From Mycolicibacterium fortuitum subsp. fortuitum (GTDB lineage Bacteria; Actinomycetota; Actinomycetes; Mycobacteriales; Mycobacteriaceae): a DNA stretch of 64,000 nt. The number at the start of each line of letters is the position of its first letter. Within the stretch, counting starts at the first letter, position 1. Position numbers and translations under genes: made by a program. Under the pieces are notes generated by a model, which did no database searches, was not told where the DNA came from, and saw nothing but the letters and a program-made list of their open reading frames with translations. The stretch covers positions 2,170,001 to 2,234,000 of the forward strand of contig NZ_AP025518.1 in assembly GCF_022179545.1 (NCBI RefSeq). The letters run 5' to 3'. This document shows, in pieces, positions 43,042 to 51,508 of the stretch.

Positions 43042-43494
43042 GTGAAAGTCTTCAACGGTCTTGACGAGTTCGTGGCGGCGGCGGGCAGTGAGCTCGGTCC
43101 GACCGACTGGATGGAGATCACCCAGGATCGGGTGAATCTGTTCGCCGACGCCACCGATGACCATCAGTGGATTCACGTCGATCCCGAGCGGGCGGCCGAC
43201 GGGCCGTTCGGGGGCACCATCGCGCACGGTCTGCTGACCTTGTCGCTGCTGCCGCATTTCACCCACCAGCTGTACCGCGTCGACAACGTCAAGTTGGCGG
43301 TCAACTACGGCTACAACAAGGTTCGGTTCATCACGCCGGTCAGGGTCGGGGCCAACGTGCGTGCGCGCGCCGCCATCAGCGACGTCGCACAACTCGACGG
43401 CGCCGTGCAGGCCACCATGACCGTGACGGTCGAGATCGAGGGCTCGGAGAAGCCTGCCGCCGTCGCGGAGTCGATCGTTCGCTTCATCGGCTGA
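43042..43494 (+). CDS. MaoC-like (R)-specific enoyl-CoA hydratase
   Basis: A 150-residue hot-dog-fold protein. The hydratase 2 motif is FADATDDHQWIHVDPERAAD followed by PFGGTIAHGLLTLSLLPHF, containing the catalytic Asp and His. NVKLAVNYGYNKVRFITPVR is the conserved second half. It hydrates trans-2-enoyl-CoA to (R)-3-hydroxyacyl-CoA, or acts on a related thioester. GTG 43042 is chosen because GGAGG lies 7-8 nt upstream; GTG 43036 is alternative. A 12-bp hairpin follows the gene. Confidence 0.92.
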   Translation: MKVFNGLDEFVAAAGSELGPTDWMEITQDRVNLFADATDDHQWIHVDPERAADGPFGGTIAHGLLTLSLLPHFTHQLYRVDNVKLAVNYGYNKVRFITPVRVGANVRARAAISDVAQLDGAVQATMTVTVEIEGSEKPAAVAESIVRFIG

Positions 43495-43512
43495 GTTGCT
43501 TTCCCGGTTTTT

Positions 43513-43548
43513 CGCGAGCAGACGTGTGCGATTTCGCGTCTGCTCGCG
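43513..43548 (+). terminator. Hairpin after the MaoC gene
   Basis: CGCGAGCAGACG (43513-43524) pairs perfectly with CGTCTGCTCGCG (43537-43548) around a 12-nt loop, 18 bp after the MaoC stop. No long T run follows, so termination may be weak or Rho-assisted. Hairpins with this GCGAGCAGACG sequence seem common in fast-growing mycobacteria. Confidence 0.65.
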
Positions 43549-43552
43549 CTGT

Positions 43553-43588
43553 TTCTGACAGTTGTCAGAATTCATTGACGTCCGTCAA
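43553..43588. promoter_or_regulatory. Twin palindromic operators over the promoter of the FMO operon
   Basis: TTCTGACA-GT-TGTCAGAA (43553-43570) and TTGACG-TC-CGTCAA (43575-43588) are both perfect palindromes of the form TGACR-N2-YGTCA, with centres exactly 20 bp apart. The second covers a TTGACG -35 box, with TAGTGT (43599-43604) as -10 after an 18-bp spacer. A repressor bound here should block the FMO-hydrolase operon. Confidence 0.75.
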
Positions 43589-43633
43589 ACCCCGCTGTTA
43601 GTGTTCTGCATCACAACGTGAAGGAGCACGCAG

Positions 43634-44986
43634 TTGCAGCGTTCATTGCCCCGGACGGCGATCATCGGTGCGGGTATCAGCGGGCTCACCGCGGGCAAGA
43701 TGCTCAAGGACTACCGAGTTCCGTACACCACGTTCGAGACGTCGGACCGGATCGGCGGAAACTGGGCTTTTCGCAATCCGAACGGGCACAGCAGCGCGTA
43801 CCGCTCCCTGCACATCGACACCAGCAAGCACCGGTTGTCGTTCAAGGACTTTCCGATCCCTGATCACTTCCCGGCGTTTCCGCATCACTCCGATATCAAG
43901 GCCTATCTGGATGCCTACGCGAACGCCTTCGGACTGCTGGAGAACATCGAGTTCAACAACGGAGTGGTTCATGCCGCCCGTATTGACGGGGGCGGATGGG
44001 AAATCGAAGATCAGGCGGGCGCCCGCCGCGAGTTCGATCTACTGGTCGTCGCCAACGGTCATCACTGGGATCCACGACTGCCCGCGTTCCCCGGTACGTT
44101 CACCGGCGAACAGATCCACTCGCACCACTACATCGATCCCGCCGAACCGCTGCAGCTGACCGGCAAGCGGATCCTGGTGGTGGGGATCGGCAACAGCGCC
44201 GCCGACATCACCGTGGAGTTGTCATCCAAGGCTCTGCAGAACCAGGTCACGCTGTCTACCCGGTCGAGCGCCTGGATCGTACCGAAATACATTGCGGGAC
44301 AACCAGGTGACAAGTACTTTCGCACCAACCCCTATATCCCGCTGTCGTGGCAGCGCAAGCTGGTCCAGCTGATCGGACCGATGCTGGGTACCGATCCGAC
44401 GATGTACGGCCTGCCTGCCCCGAATCACAAGCTGTTCGAGGCGCATCCCACACAGTCGGTCGAGTTGCCGTTGCGGCTGGGCTCCGGCGACGTCGTCCCG
44501 AAGCCGAACGTGTCCCGTTTGGACGGGGACACCGTGCATTTCGAGGACGGAACCAGCGGGATCTTCGATGTGATCGTGTACGCGACGGGTTACAACATCA
44601 CCTTCCCGTTCTTCGATCTCGACGTCATCAGCGCACCCGGCAACCACATCCGGCTTTACAAGCGAATGTTCAAACCGGGGATGAACGATCTGGTGTTCAT
44701 GGGTTTCGCGCAAGCGATTCCGACGTTGTTCCCGTTCGTCGAATGCCAGTCGCGACTGCTCGCGGCGTACGCGGTGGGCCGTTACGCCCTGCCCTCGGTG
44801 GCGGAGATGGAGCGGGTGATCGATGCCGATCAGCAACTGCACGGCGGGCACTGCACTGACCGGCCCCGGCATACCCAACAGGTGGACTACTTCTACTACG
44901 AGCACGACATCCGTACGCGTGAACTGCCCGAGGGAGCAAGGCGAGCGGTCGACAGTGCCGATGTGACCGTCGGAGCGACGGCATGA
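43634..44986 (+). CDS. Flavin-containing monooxygenase
   Basis: A 450-residue class B flavoprotein monooxygenase. The FAD motif is TAIIGAGISGLTAGKMLKDY, with RIGGNWAF. The FMO fingerprint FTGEQIHSHHY (FxGxxxHxxxY) is of the FMO rather than strict Baeyer-Villiger type. The NADPH motif is KRILVVGIGNSAADITVEL, and the ATGY-like motif is DVIVYATGYNITFPF. It oxygenates N, S or ketone groups. The start is TTG 43634 with AAGGAG 7 nt upstream. It overlaps the hydrolase gene by ATGA, and the pair is preceded by twin operators. Substrate unknown. Confidence 0.92.
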   Translation: MQRSLPRTAIIGAGISGLTAGKMLKDYRVPYTTFETSDRIGGNWAFRNPNGHSSAYRSLHIDTSKHRLSFKDFPIPDHFPAFPHHSDIKAYLDAYANAFGLLENIEFNNGVVHAARIDGGGWEIEDQAGARREFDLLVVANGHHWDPRLPAFPGTFTGEQIHSHHYIDPAEPLQLTGKRILVVGIGNSAADITVELSSKALQNQVTLSTRSSAWIVPKYIAGQPGDKYFRTNPYIPLSWQRKLVQLIGPMLGTDPTMYGLPAPNHKLFEAHPTQSVELPLRLGSGDVVPKPNVSRLDGDTVHFEDGTSGIFDVIVYATGYNITFPFFDLDVISAPGNHIRLYKRMFKPGMNDLVFMGFAQAIPTLFPFVECQSRLLAAYAVGRYALPSVAEMERVIDADQQLHGGHCTDRPRHTQQVDYFYYEHDIRTRELPEGARRAVDSADVTVGATA

Positions 44987-45891
44987 GTTACACCGAGCTC
45001 GCGTTCTACTCGGCCGGTGACCGGTGCAGTGCCTGGCATTTCGCCGCGGAAGGCGAAGGGTTCGCCGGCCCGGCGGGACGGCCGGTGGTGGTGATGGCGC
45101 ACGGGTTCGGCGGCACCAAGGACTCTGGTCTGGAGCCTTTCGCTCAGCGGTTCAGCGGGGCCGGTCTCGAGGTGGTGGCCTTCGACTACCGTGGCTTCGG
45201 CGCGTCTGAAGGGCAACCACGCCAGAGTGTTTCGGTCGATCGCCAGATGGCGGATTACCGCGCGGCCATCGCGGTCGCGCAGCAACTACCAGGCGTGGAC
45301 CGCAGCCGGGTGGTGCTGTGGGGATCGTCGTTCTCGGGTAGCCATGTCCTGCGGGTGGCTGCGCAGTGCTCCGACGTAGCAGCGGTGATCGGGATGACCC
45401 CGCTGACCAGCGGGCTGGCCGCCAGCCGGGCGGCCGTGGCGCACCGCGACGTCGCCTCGGCGCTGCGCTGGACACTGGCAGGTGTGAAGAGTCGCGTGGC
45501 GGTAGCCGCCGGTCGGCCGCCGACGCTGATGCCCCTGGCGGCCGCACCGGGAGAGCCCGGTGCGCTGGCGCTGGATGGCGCATACGACAGCTACACCGCG
45601 ATCGCCGGACCGACGTGGCGCAACGAGGTCGATTCGGCTATCGGCATGGAGCTGGTGCAGATCCGGACCGGTGCTGCGGCCAAGGCGCTGAAATGCCCTG
45701 TGCTGATCCAGATTGCCGACTTCGACCGGTTCGTGCCGGCCAACTCCGTGATGAAAACGGCCGTGCAGGCCAGAGCCCAGGTCCATCACTATCCGTGCGA
45801 CCACTTCGACGTGTGGCCGGGTCACGACTGGTTCGACACCGCGGCCTCAGACCAGCTGAGGTTTCTGACGCAGTCGTTGGGTTCGGCTTGA
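44983..45891 (+). CDS. Alpha/beta hydrolase coupled to the FMO
   Basis: A 302-residue alpha/beta-hydrolase: oxyanion region PVVVMAHGFGGTKDSGLEPF, nucleophile elbow VVLWGSSFSGSHVLRVA (GSSFSG), acid region QIADFDRFVPANSV and catalytic His in YPCDHFDVWPG. Translation is coupled to the monooxygenase by the 4-nt overlap, a logical pairing if the oxygenase makes an ester or lactone that this enzyme opens. The substrate is not known. It is convergent with the ligase ending at 45911. Confidence 0.9.
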   Translation: MSYTELAFYSAGDRCSAWHFAAEGEGFAGPAGRPVVVMAHGFGGTKDSGLEPFAQRFSGAGLEVVAFDYRGFGASEGQPRQSVSVDRQMADYRAAIAVAQQLPGVDRSRVVLWGSSFSGSHVLRVAAQCSDVAAVIGMTPLTSGLAASRAAVAHRDVASALRWTLAGVKSRVAVAAGRPPTLMPLAAAPGEPGALALDGAYDSYTAIAGPTWRNEVDSAIGMELVQIRTGAAAKALKCPVLIQIADFDRFVPANSVMKTAVQARAQVHHYPCDHFDVWPGHDWFDTAASDQLRFLTQSLGSA

Positions 45892-45910
45892 CTCAGTCCG
45901 GCTCGCGGCG

Positions 45911-47392
45911 TCAAGGGGAGTACAGCGCTGCGACGTCTCCCGGCCGCACCTTGAGGGCCGCATTGCGGGGGAGCGCGTCGACGACCGCCACGGCCACCGG
46001 CACATGATGGCTCGGCAGTGCTTCGCGGACAAGGTTCTTCAACTCGGCCTCGGTAGGTGCAGCAGCCGCTTCCCGCCGAAGCTCCACGGCGGCAAAGGGA
46101 ACGGCGCCCAGACGGGCATCAGGAACGCCCACGACGCAGGCGTCGAGCACGCTGGGGTGTGAGATCAATACCCGCCGAACGGTTTCGGGCAGTATCTTGA
46201 AGCCGCCGCGGTTGATCGCGCCGTCGCCGCGCCCGTGGAGGGTCACGAATCCGTCCTCGTCGATAGACGCCAGGTCGGTGGTGCGCAACCAGTCCGGCCC
46301 GATGACGGCGACGGCGGCTTCCAGTACACCGATCGTCCCAGGAGACACCTCGGTGGCGGTGTCGGGATCGACGATGCGGACGCGTACGCCCGGCAGCGGC
46401 CGTCCGACGCTGTCGGGTTTCGCCGCACCGTAGCGGCGGTACAACTCGGGCGTCCAGCTGCACACAGATCCGGCGAATTCGGTTGCCCCGTAAGCCCACA
46501 GCAGCGGTATGCCGTAACGGTCCTCGAACTCGGCCCGCAGTTCCGGCTCCAGTGGCCCCGAACCCCCGGACAATGCTTCCAACGACGCCAGATCCTCGCG
46601 AGGAACGTCGGCCTGCAGCAGCATGCGCAGGATCGCGGGCTGCACGCCCGCGCGGGTGATCCGGTAGGTCTTGATGGCCTGGACCCACTCATCGACGCTG
46701 AACTTCTCCAGCAGCACCATGCGCTTGCCCGCACACGGTGCGGCGAGCAGCTGGCAGACACCGATGCTGCCGAACGGCCAGTACACCAGGGCCGGCGGCG
46801 TGTCGGGGCGCACCGATTCGGTGCCGGCGCCGATCGTCATGCTCAGCACGGTGTGGGCAAGCACATTGGTGGCGACCGGGATTCGCTTCGGCGGGCCGGT
46901 GGTACCGCTTGTCAGAATGTGGAGACCGGACTGCTCCAGCGCCGGATCGTGTCGGCTGCCCGGTTGCCGCGATGCCGTCACCCCGACGCGCAACGGATCG
47001 CCGGACAACACCAGACCGGCCGAGCCGGACGAGGCCACCGCGCCGTGCAGCTCCGGCGTCCAGTCGTCGAGATCGGCGAGGACCGCAGGCAGCGCCAGAT
47101 CGGCCACATCCCGGGCGATCGCCGTGGGCGACTGATAGGAGTAGATCATCACCACCGGCCGTCGCGACGCGATGAACCCGAGGATCGCCGCGGCGTGGGC
47201 GACGCGGTTGCGCACGACGATGCCGACGGGCTCGTCACACTGCACGCCCGCCTCCGTCAGGGCGGCCGAGACCCGCTCGATGAAGTCGGTTATCTCGTTG
47301 CCCGCATACCACTTTCGGGCGAACTCGATGAACGGCCGATCACCGTAGGCCTCCAGACGGGTGGCCAGGTTGTCGGCGAAGTCCACGGACAT
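45911..47392 (-). CDS. AMP-forming acyl-CoA synthetase-like ligase
   Basis: A 493-residue ANL ligase. The phosphate loop is LHILTSGTTGPPKRIPVATN, the A5 region is LLWAYGATEFAGSVCSWTPE, and the A8 region is WLRTTDLASIDEDGFVTLHG with GGFKILPETVRRVLISHPSV. The C-terminal lysine motif is degenerate (PRNAALKVRPGDVAALY rather than GKVDR), so the second half-reaction may be altered. It is most like the ligase at 60307-61755, which shares ATEF-G-V-SWT. Third gene of the ACAD-SDR-ligase operon. Confidence 0.88.
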   Translation of the reverse strand: MSVDFADNLATRLEAYGDRPFIEFARKWYAGNEITDFIERVSAALTEAGVQCDEPVGIVVRNRVAHAAAILGFIASRRPVVMIYSYQSPTAIARDVADLALPAVLADLDDWTPELHGAVASSGSAGLVLSGDPLRVGVTASRQPGSRHDPALEQSGLHILTSGTTGPPKRIPVATNVLAHTVLSMTIGAGTESVRPDTPPALVYWPFGSIGVCQLLAAPCAGKRMVLLEKFSVDEWVQAIKTYRITRAGVQPAILRMLLQADVPREDLASLEALSGGSGPLEPELRAEFEDRYGIPLLWAYGATEFAGSVCSWTPELYRRYGAAKPDSVGRPLPGVRVRIVDPDTATEVSPGTIGVLEAAVAVIGPDWLRTTDLASIDEDGFVTLHGRGDGAINRGGFKILPETVRRVLISHPSVLDACVVGVPDARLGAVPFAAVELRREAAAAPTEAELKNLVREALPSHHVPVAVAVVDALPRNAALKVRPGDVAALYSP

Positions 47393-47398
47393 GCCGGC

Positions 47399-48220
47399 CT
47401 AGAACTGGGTGGAACCTAGATCGACCGCCACCCGGCTGGCGGTGACGTATCGTGACTCGTCGCTGGCCAGCCAGATCGCGGCGTCGGCGATGTCCTCGGG
47501 TTCGGCGATGTAATCCGGTAGGAACGGCGTCACCATCTGCATCAGGCCGGGGTTGGTGTCATTGGCCCGGTTGAGCGCGGCCAGCATGTCGCCGGTTCCC
47601 ATCGGCGTGTTGACCGCCCCCGGGTGCAGGCTGTTCACCCGGATCTTGTGCTTGCCCAACTCGGCCGCGAACGCCCGGGCCATCCCGGCGACGGCGTGCT
47701 TGCTGGCCGTGTAGTGCACCATGAACGGCTGCATCTTGATCCCTGCTGCCGAGCTGATCAGGATGATCGAGCCGCCTCGACCGCCGTCGATGATGTGCTG
47801 GGCACCGGCCATCACGGTGTTCCAGGTGCCGGTGACGTTGATGTCCATGACGTCCCGGAACGACTCGGGGGTGGTCTCGTTCCACGGTTCGGGGACAGTG
47901 ATTCCCGCGTTGGCGACGATGACATCGAGCCGGCCGAACTCGGCGACGCCCTTGCCGACGATGGACTTCAGTGCGTCGTGGTCGCGGGTGTCGGCGGCGG
48001 TGGCGATGATGCGCTTGCCGGTGGCCTCCACCAAGCGCACGGTCTCGGCCAGATCCTCGGGCGTGGCCGAGTCGTAAGGCACGCTCGGCGGCAACGGGCC
48101 GGCGATGTCGACCGCGATGATGTCGGCGCCTTCCTTGGCCATCCGGACCGCGTGTGCCCGGCCTTGGCCCCGGGCCGCGCCGGTGATGAAGGCGACCTTC
48201 CCGGCAAGCCTCTCCGTCAT
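47399..48220 (-). CDS. Mycofactocin-type short-chain dehydrogenase/reductase
   Basis: A 273-residue SDR: KVAFITGAARGQGRAHAVRM with AKEGADIIAVDIAGPLPPSV, the NAG motif in LDVIVANAGITVPEPWNETT, the active-site Tyr/Lys in VHYTASKHAVAGMARAFAAE, and the Ser in SIILISSAAG. The RGQGRAHAVRMAKEGAD pattern and extended N-terminal region are typical of mycofactocin-coupled SDRs, which hold NAD tightly and pass electrons to the mycofactocin redox cofactor. It oxidises an alcohol to a ketone or aldehyde. It lies between an acyl-CoA dehydrogenase and a ligase in one operon (25- and 6-bp gaps). Confidence 0.88.
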   Translation of the reverse strand: MTERLAGKVAFITGAARGQGRAHAVRMAKEGADIIAVDIAGPLPPSVPYDSATPEDLAETVRLVEATGKRIIATAADTRDHDALKSIVGKGVAEFGRLDVIVANAGITVPEPWNETTPESFRDVMDINVTGTWNTVMAGAQHIIDGGRGGSIILISSAAGIKMQPFMVHYTASKHAVAGMARAFAAELGKHKIRVNSLHPGAVNTPMGTGDMLAALNRANDTNPGLMQMVTPFLPDYIAEPEDIADAAIWLASDESRYVTASRVAVDLGSTQF

Positions 48221-48245
48221 GGATTCTCCTCGTGGGTAACTGGAT

Positions 48246-49439
48246 TCAGAGCTGACGCTGGGCGGCCTTGACCAGCCCGCCGCCGATGATGAGTCGCTGG
48301 ATCTCGCTCGTGCCTTCGTAGAGGCGCAGCAGCCGGACCTCGCGGTAGATACGCTCGACCGGGACCTCGCGCATGTAGCCGGTGCCGCCGTGGATCTGCA
48401 CCGCGAGATCGGCGACGTTGCCTGCCATTTCGGTGCAGAACAACTTGGCGGCCGACGGGGCGATGCGGCGGTCCTCGCCCGACACCCACTTGGCCGCGGC
48501 GTCGCGGACCAGAGCCCGACCGGCCATCACTCCGGTCTGCTGATCGGCGAGCATCGCCTGCACCAGCTGGAAGCTGCCGATGGGCTGACCGCCCTGGGTG
48601 GCCGCGGCGGCGTAGGCAACGGACTCGTCGAGGGCGCGCTGGGCGGACCCTACGGCGAGTGCCGCGATGTGCACTCGGCCACGGGCCAGGGAGGTCATCG
48701 CGGCGCGGTAGCCGACATCCTCACTGCCGCCCACCAATGCGCTGTCGGGAACCCGCACCTCGTCGAAAGCGACATCCGCCGTCCAGGCGCCCTCCTGTCC
48801 CATCTTGGCGTCTTTGGCCCCGATCTCGACGCCGGCCGCGTCGGCCGGCACCAGAAAGACAGCGATACCGGCTCCCTTTTCGTCGGCGGGGCGGGTGCGG
48901 GCGAATACGACGAACAGATTCGCGGTGGGCGCATTGGTGATGAACCGCTTCTGGCCGCTGATCACCCAGCCTGAGTCATCACCGGAACCCTCGCGAACGG
49001 CCCTGGTGCGCAGGCCCGCCGGGTTGGATCCGGCGCCGGGCTCGGTGAGGGCGAACGAGGCGACGACGTCACCGGAAGCGATGCCCTCCAACCACCGGGA
49101 CTTCTGCTCGTCGGTGCCGAAGCCCACCAGGACCTGTCCGGCGATGCCGTTGTTGGTGCCGAACATCGACCGCAGGGCCAGTGACGTGTAGCCGAATTCC
49201 ATTGCCAGCTCGACGTCTTGGGCCAGGTTGAGGCCGAGGCCACCCCACTGCTGGGGGATCGCGTAGCCGAACAACCCCATGTTTTTTGCCTGCTCGCGCA
49301 GATCGTCGGGCACCTTGTCGGTCGCCAGGATCTCGTTCTCGCGCGGCACCACAGCAGAGCGGATGAAGCTACGGGTCTGCGCCAGGATCTCGGCGAAGTC
49401 TTCTGCGCTGACTTCGGAAGTGGCCGCGGTCGTGGTCAC
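48246..49439 (-). CDS. Acyl-CoA dehydrogenase
   Basis: A 397-residue FAD enzyme: ASFALTEPGAGSNPAGLRTR (substrate/flavin loop), GQKRFITNAPTANLFVVFAR, VQIHGGTGYMREVPVERIYR and catalytic RLYEGTSEIQRLIIGGGL. All normal residues are present, so it should be an active alpha,beta-dehydrogenase. The start is GTG 49439 with GGAG 7 nt upstream; the open frame upstream runs through the divergent promoter. First gene of the minus-strand operon with the SDR and ligase, divergent from the fabG-thiolase operon. Confidence 0.93.
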   Translation of the reverse strand: MTTTAATSEVSAEDFAEILAQTRSFIRSAVVPRENEILATDKVPDDLREQAKNMGLFGYAIPQQWGGLGLNLAQDVELAMEFGYTSLALRSMFGTNNGIAGQVLVGFGTDEQKSRWLEGIASGDVVASFALTEPGAGSNPAGLRTRAVREGSGDDSGWVISGQKRFITNAPTANLFVVFARTRPADEKGAGIAVFLVPADAAGVEIGAKDAKMGQEGAWTADVAFDEVRVPDSALVGGSEDVGYRAAMTSLARGRVHIAALAVGSAQRALDESVAYAAAATQGGQPIGSFQLVQAMLADQQTGVMAGRALVRDAAAKWVSGEDRRIAPSAAKLFCTEMAGNVADLAVQIHGGTGYMREVPVERIYREVRLLRLYEGTSEIQRLIIGGGLVKAAQRQL

Positions 49440-49491
49440 AGGTGAGCTCCATTTCGTCGCGCGGAATCCGCGGGGGCGATGAATCTCCAAT

Positions 49492-49510
49492 ATCGTATAT
49501 GAAATATGAT
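49492..49510. promoter_or_regulatory. Palindromic operator between divergent catabolic operons
   Basis: ATCGTATATGAAATATGAT is an A/T-rich imperfect palindrome (ATC-N-TAT ... ATA-N-GAT) in the 115-bp gap between the acyl-CoA dehydrogenase (minus) and fabG (plus). The candidate regulator is the GntR protein encoded at 52702 in the plus operon. Confidence 0.65.
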
Positions 49511-49553
49511 CTCGCTCAGACAGAGCCCCCACGGTCGAAAGTTAGGTGATCAG

Positions 49554-50294
49554 GTGTCGTTGCTGACCGGTCAGACTGCAGTGGTGACAGGCGGTGCCCA
49601 GGGTCTGGGCCTGGCCATCGCGAAGCGCTTCATCGGCGAGGGCGCCCGGGTCGTGCTGGGTGACGTGAACCTGGAGGCGACCGAGGCGGCCGCCCAGGAA
49701 CTCGGCGGCCCCGAGGTGGCGACGGCGGTGCGTTGCGATGTGACCTCTTCCGCCGAGGTCGAGGCCCTCGTGCAGGCCGCCGTCGAGCGGTTCGGCGGGC
49801 TGGACATCATGGTGAACAACGCGGGGATCACGCGCGACGCGACCCTGCGCAAGATGACCGAGGAACAGTTCGATCAGGTCATCGCGGTACACCTGAAGGG
49901 AACGTGGAACGGCACCAAGTCTGCCGCGGCGATCATGCGCGAGAACAAGCGTGGCGCGATCGTGAACATGTCCTCGATCTCGGGCAAGGTGGGACTGGTC
50001 GGCCAGACCAACTACTCGGCGGCCAAGGCCGGCATCGTCGGCATGACCAAAGCGTCGGCCAAGGAACTCGCGCATCTGGGGGTGCGGGTCAACGCCATCC
50101 AGCCGGGGCTGATCCGGTCTGCGATGACCGAGGCCATGCCGCAAAGGATCTGGGATCAGAAACTGGCCGAGATCCCGATGGGCCGAGCCGGCGAGCCCGA
50201 CGAGGTGGCCAAGGTGGCCCTGTTCCTGGCCAGCGACCTGTCGTCGTACATGACCGGCACCGTGCTCGAGGTGACCGGGGGTCGGCACGTATGA
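49554..50294 (+). CDS. FabG-like 3-oxoacyl reductase / hydroxyacyl-CoA dehydrogenase
   Basis: A 246-residue [63 protein letters not shown] and [20 protein letters not shown], so the Ser-Tyr-Lys triad is intact. In this operon it probably oxidises a 3-hydroxyacyl-CoA for the thiolase that follows. The start is GTG 49554 with an AGGTGA-like site; the ATG at 49506 lies in the operator and is less likely. It overlaps the thiolase gene by ATGA. Confidence 0.92.
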   Translation: MSLLTGQTAVVTGGAQGLGLAIAKRFIGEGARVVLGDVNLEATEAAAQELGGPEVATAVRCDVTSSAEVEALVQAAVERFGGLDIMVNNAGITRDATLRKMTEEQFDQVIAVHLKGTWNGTKSAAAIMRENKRGAIVNMSSISGKVGLVGQTNYSAAKAGIVGMTKASAKELAHLGVRVNAIQPGLIRSAMTEAMPQRIWDQKLAEIPMGRAGEPDEVAKVALFLASDLSSYMTGTVLEVTGGRHV

Positions 50295-51508
50295 CCCGAG
50301 ACGCGGTTATCTGCGAACCGGTCCGCACCCCAATCGGCCGCTACGGCGGCATGTTCGCGTCACTCACCGCCGTCGAACTCGGCGTCGCCGCACTCAAGGG
50401 GCTGCTGGAACGCACCGGGGTGGCACCCGAGCAGGTGCAGGACGTGATTATGGGACACTGCTATCCCAACAGTGAAGCCCCGGCCATCGGCCGCGTCGTC
50501 GCGCTCGACGCCGGCCTACCGGTGACGGTTCCCGGCATGCAGGTCGACCGGCGATGCGGCTCCGGGCTGCAGGCCGTGATCCAGGCCTGCCTGCAAGTCC
50601 GCAGCGGCGACAACGATCTCGTGGTCGCCGGAGGCGCCGAAAGCATGAGCAACGTCGCGTTCTACTCCACCGACATGCGTTGGGGCGGAGCGCGTACCGG
50701 CGTCCAGATCCACGACGGGCTGGCGCGCGGCCGCACCACGGCCGGTGGGCAGTTCTACCCGGTGCCCGGTGGAATGCTGGAGACCGCCGAGAACCTGCGC
50801 CGCGAGTACGGCATCAGCCGCGTCGAGCAGGACGAGCTCGCGGTGCGCTCGCATCGCAGCGCCGTGGCCGCGCAGGAATCCGGAGTGCTGACCGAGGAGA
50901 TCATTCCCGTGACGGTCAGCTCGCGCAAAGGCGACACGGTCGTCGACACCGATGAGCACCCACGCGCTGACACCACGGTCGAGTCGCTTGCCAAGCTCAA
51001 ACCCGTTCTGCTCAAGCAGGATCCGGAGGCCACCGTGACGGCCGGAAACTCGAGCGGTCAGAACGATGCCGCCTCCATGTGCATCGTCACCACCCCGGAG
51101 AAGGCCGCCGAGCTCGGCCTGCGGCCGCTGGTGCGCATGGTGTCGTGGGGTTCGGCGGGCGTCGCACCCAACGTCATGGGCATCGGCCCGGTGCCGGCCA
51201 CCGAGGTGGCCTTGACCAAGGCCGATCTGCAGCTCAGCGACATCGACCTGATCGAGCTCAACGAGGCGTTCGCCGCCCAGGCGCTGGCGGTGATGAAGGA
51301 GTGGAAGTTCGGCGACACCGACTTCGAGCGCACCAACGTGCGGGGATCCGGCATCTCGTTGGGGCATCCGGTCGGGGCGACCGGCGGGCGGATGCTCGCC
51401 ACGCTGGCCCGCGAACTCGATCGGCGTCAGGCCCGGTATGGGCTGGAGACCATGTGCATCGGCGGCGGACAGGGGCTGGCGGCGGTATTCGAGAGGGTGT
51501 CATCGTGA
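50291..51508 (+). CDS. Acetyl-CoA acyltransferase (thiolase, FadA type)
   Basis: A 405-residue thiolase. The nucleophilic Cys89 is in [20 protein letters not shown], the His motif is [20 protein letters not shown], and the second Cys is in [16 protein letters not shown]. The covering-loop region and [17 protein letters not shown] are as expected. It cleaves 3-oxoacyl-CoA with CoA to release acetyl- or propionyl-CoA. It is translationally coupled to fabG before it and to the acyl-CoA dehydrogenase after it (4-nt overlaps on both sides). Confidence 0.95.
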   Translation: MTRDAVICEPVRTPIGRYGGMFASLTAVELGVAALKGLLERTGVAPEQVQDVIMGHCYPNSEAPAIGRVVALDAGLPVTVPGMQVDRRCGSGLQAVIQACLQVRSGDNDLVVAGGAESMSNVAFYSTDMRWGGARTGVQIHDGLARGRTTAGGQFYPVPGGMLETAENLRREYGISRVEQDELAVRSHRSAVAAQESGVLTEEIIPVTVSSRKGDTVVDTDEHPRADTTVESLAKLKPVLLKQDPEATVTAGNSSGQNDAASMCIVTTPEKAAELGLRPLVRMVSWGSAGVAPNVMGIGPVPATEVALTKADLQLSDIDLIELNEAFAAQALAVMKEWKFGDTDFERTNVRGSGISLGHPVGATGGRMLATLARELDRRQARYGLETMCIGGGQGLAAVFERVSS

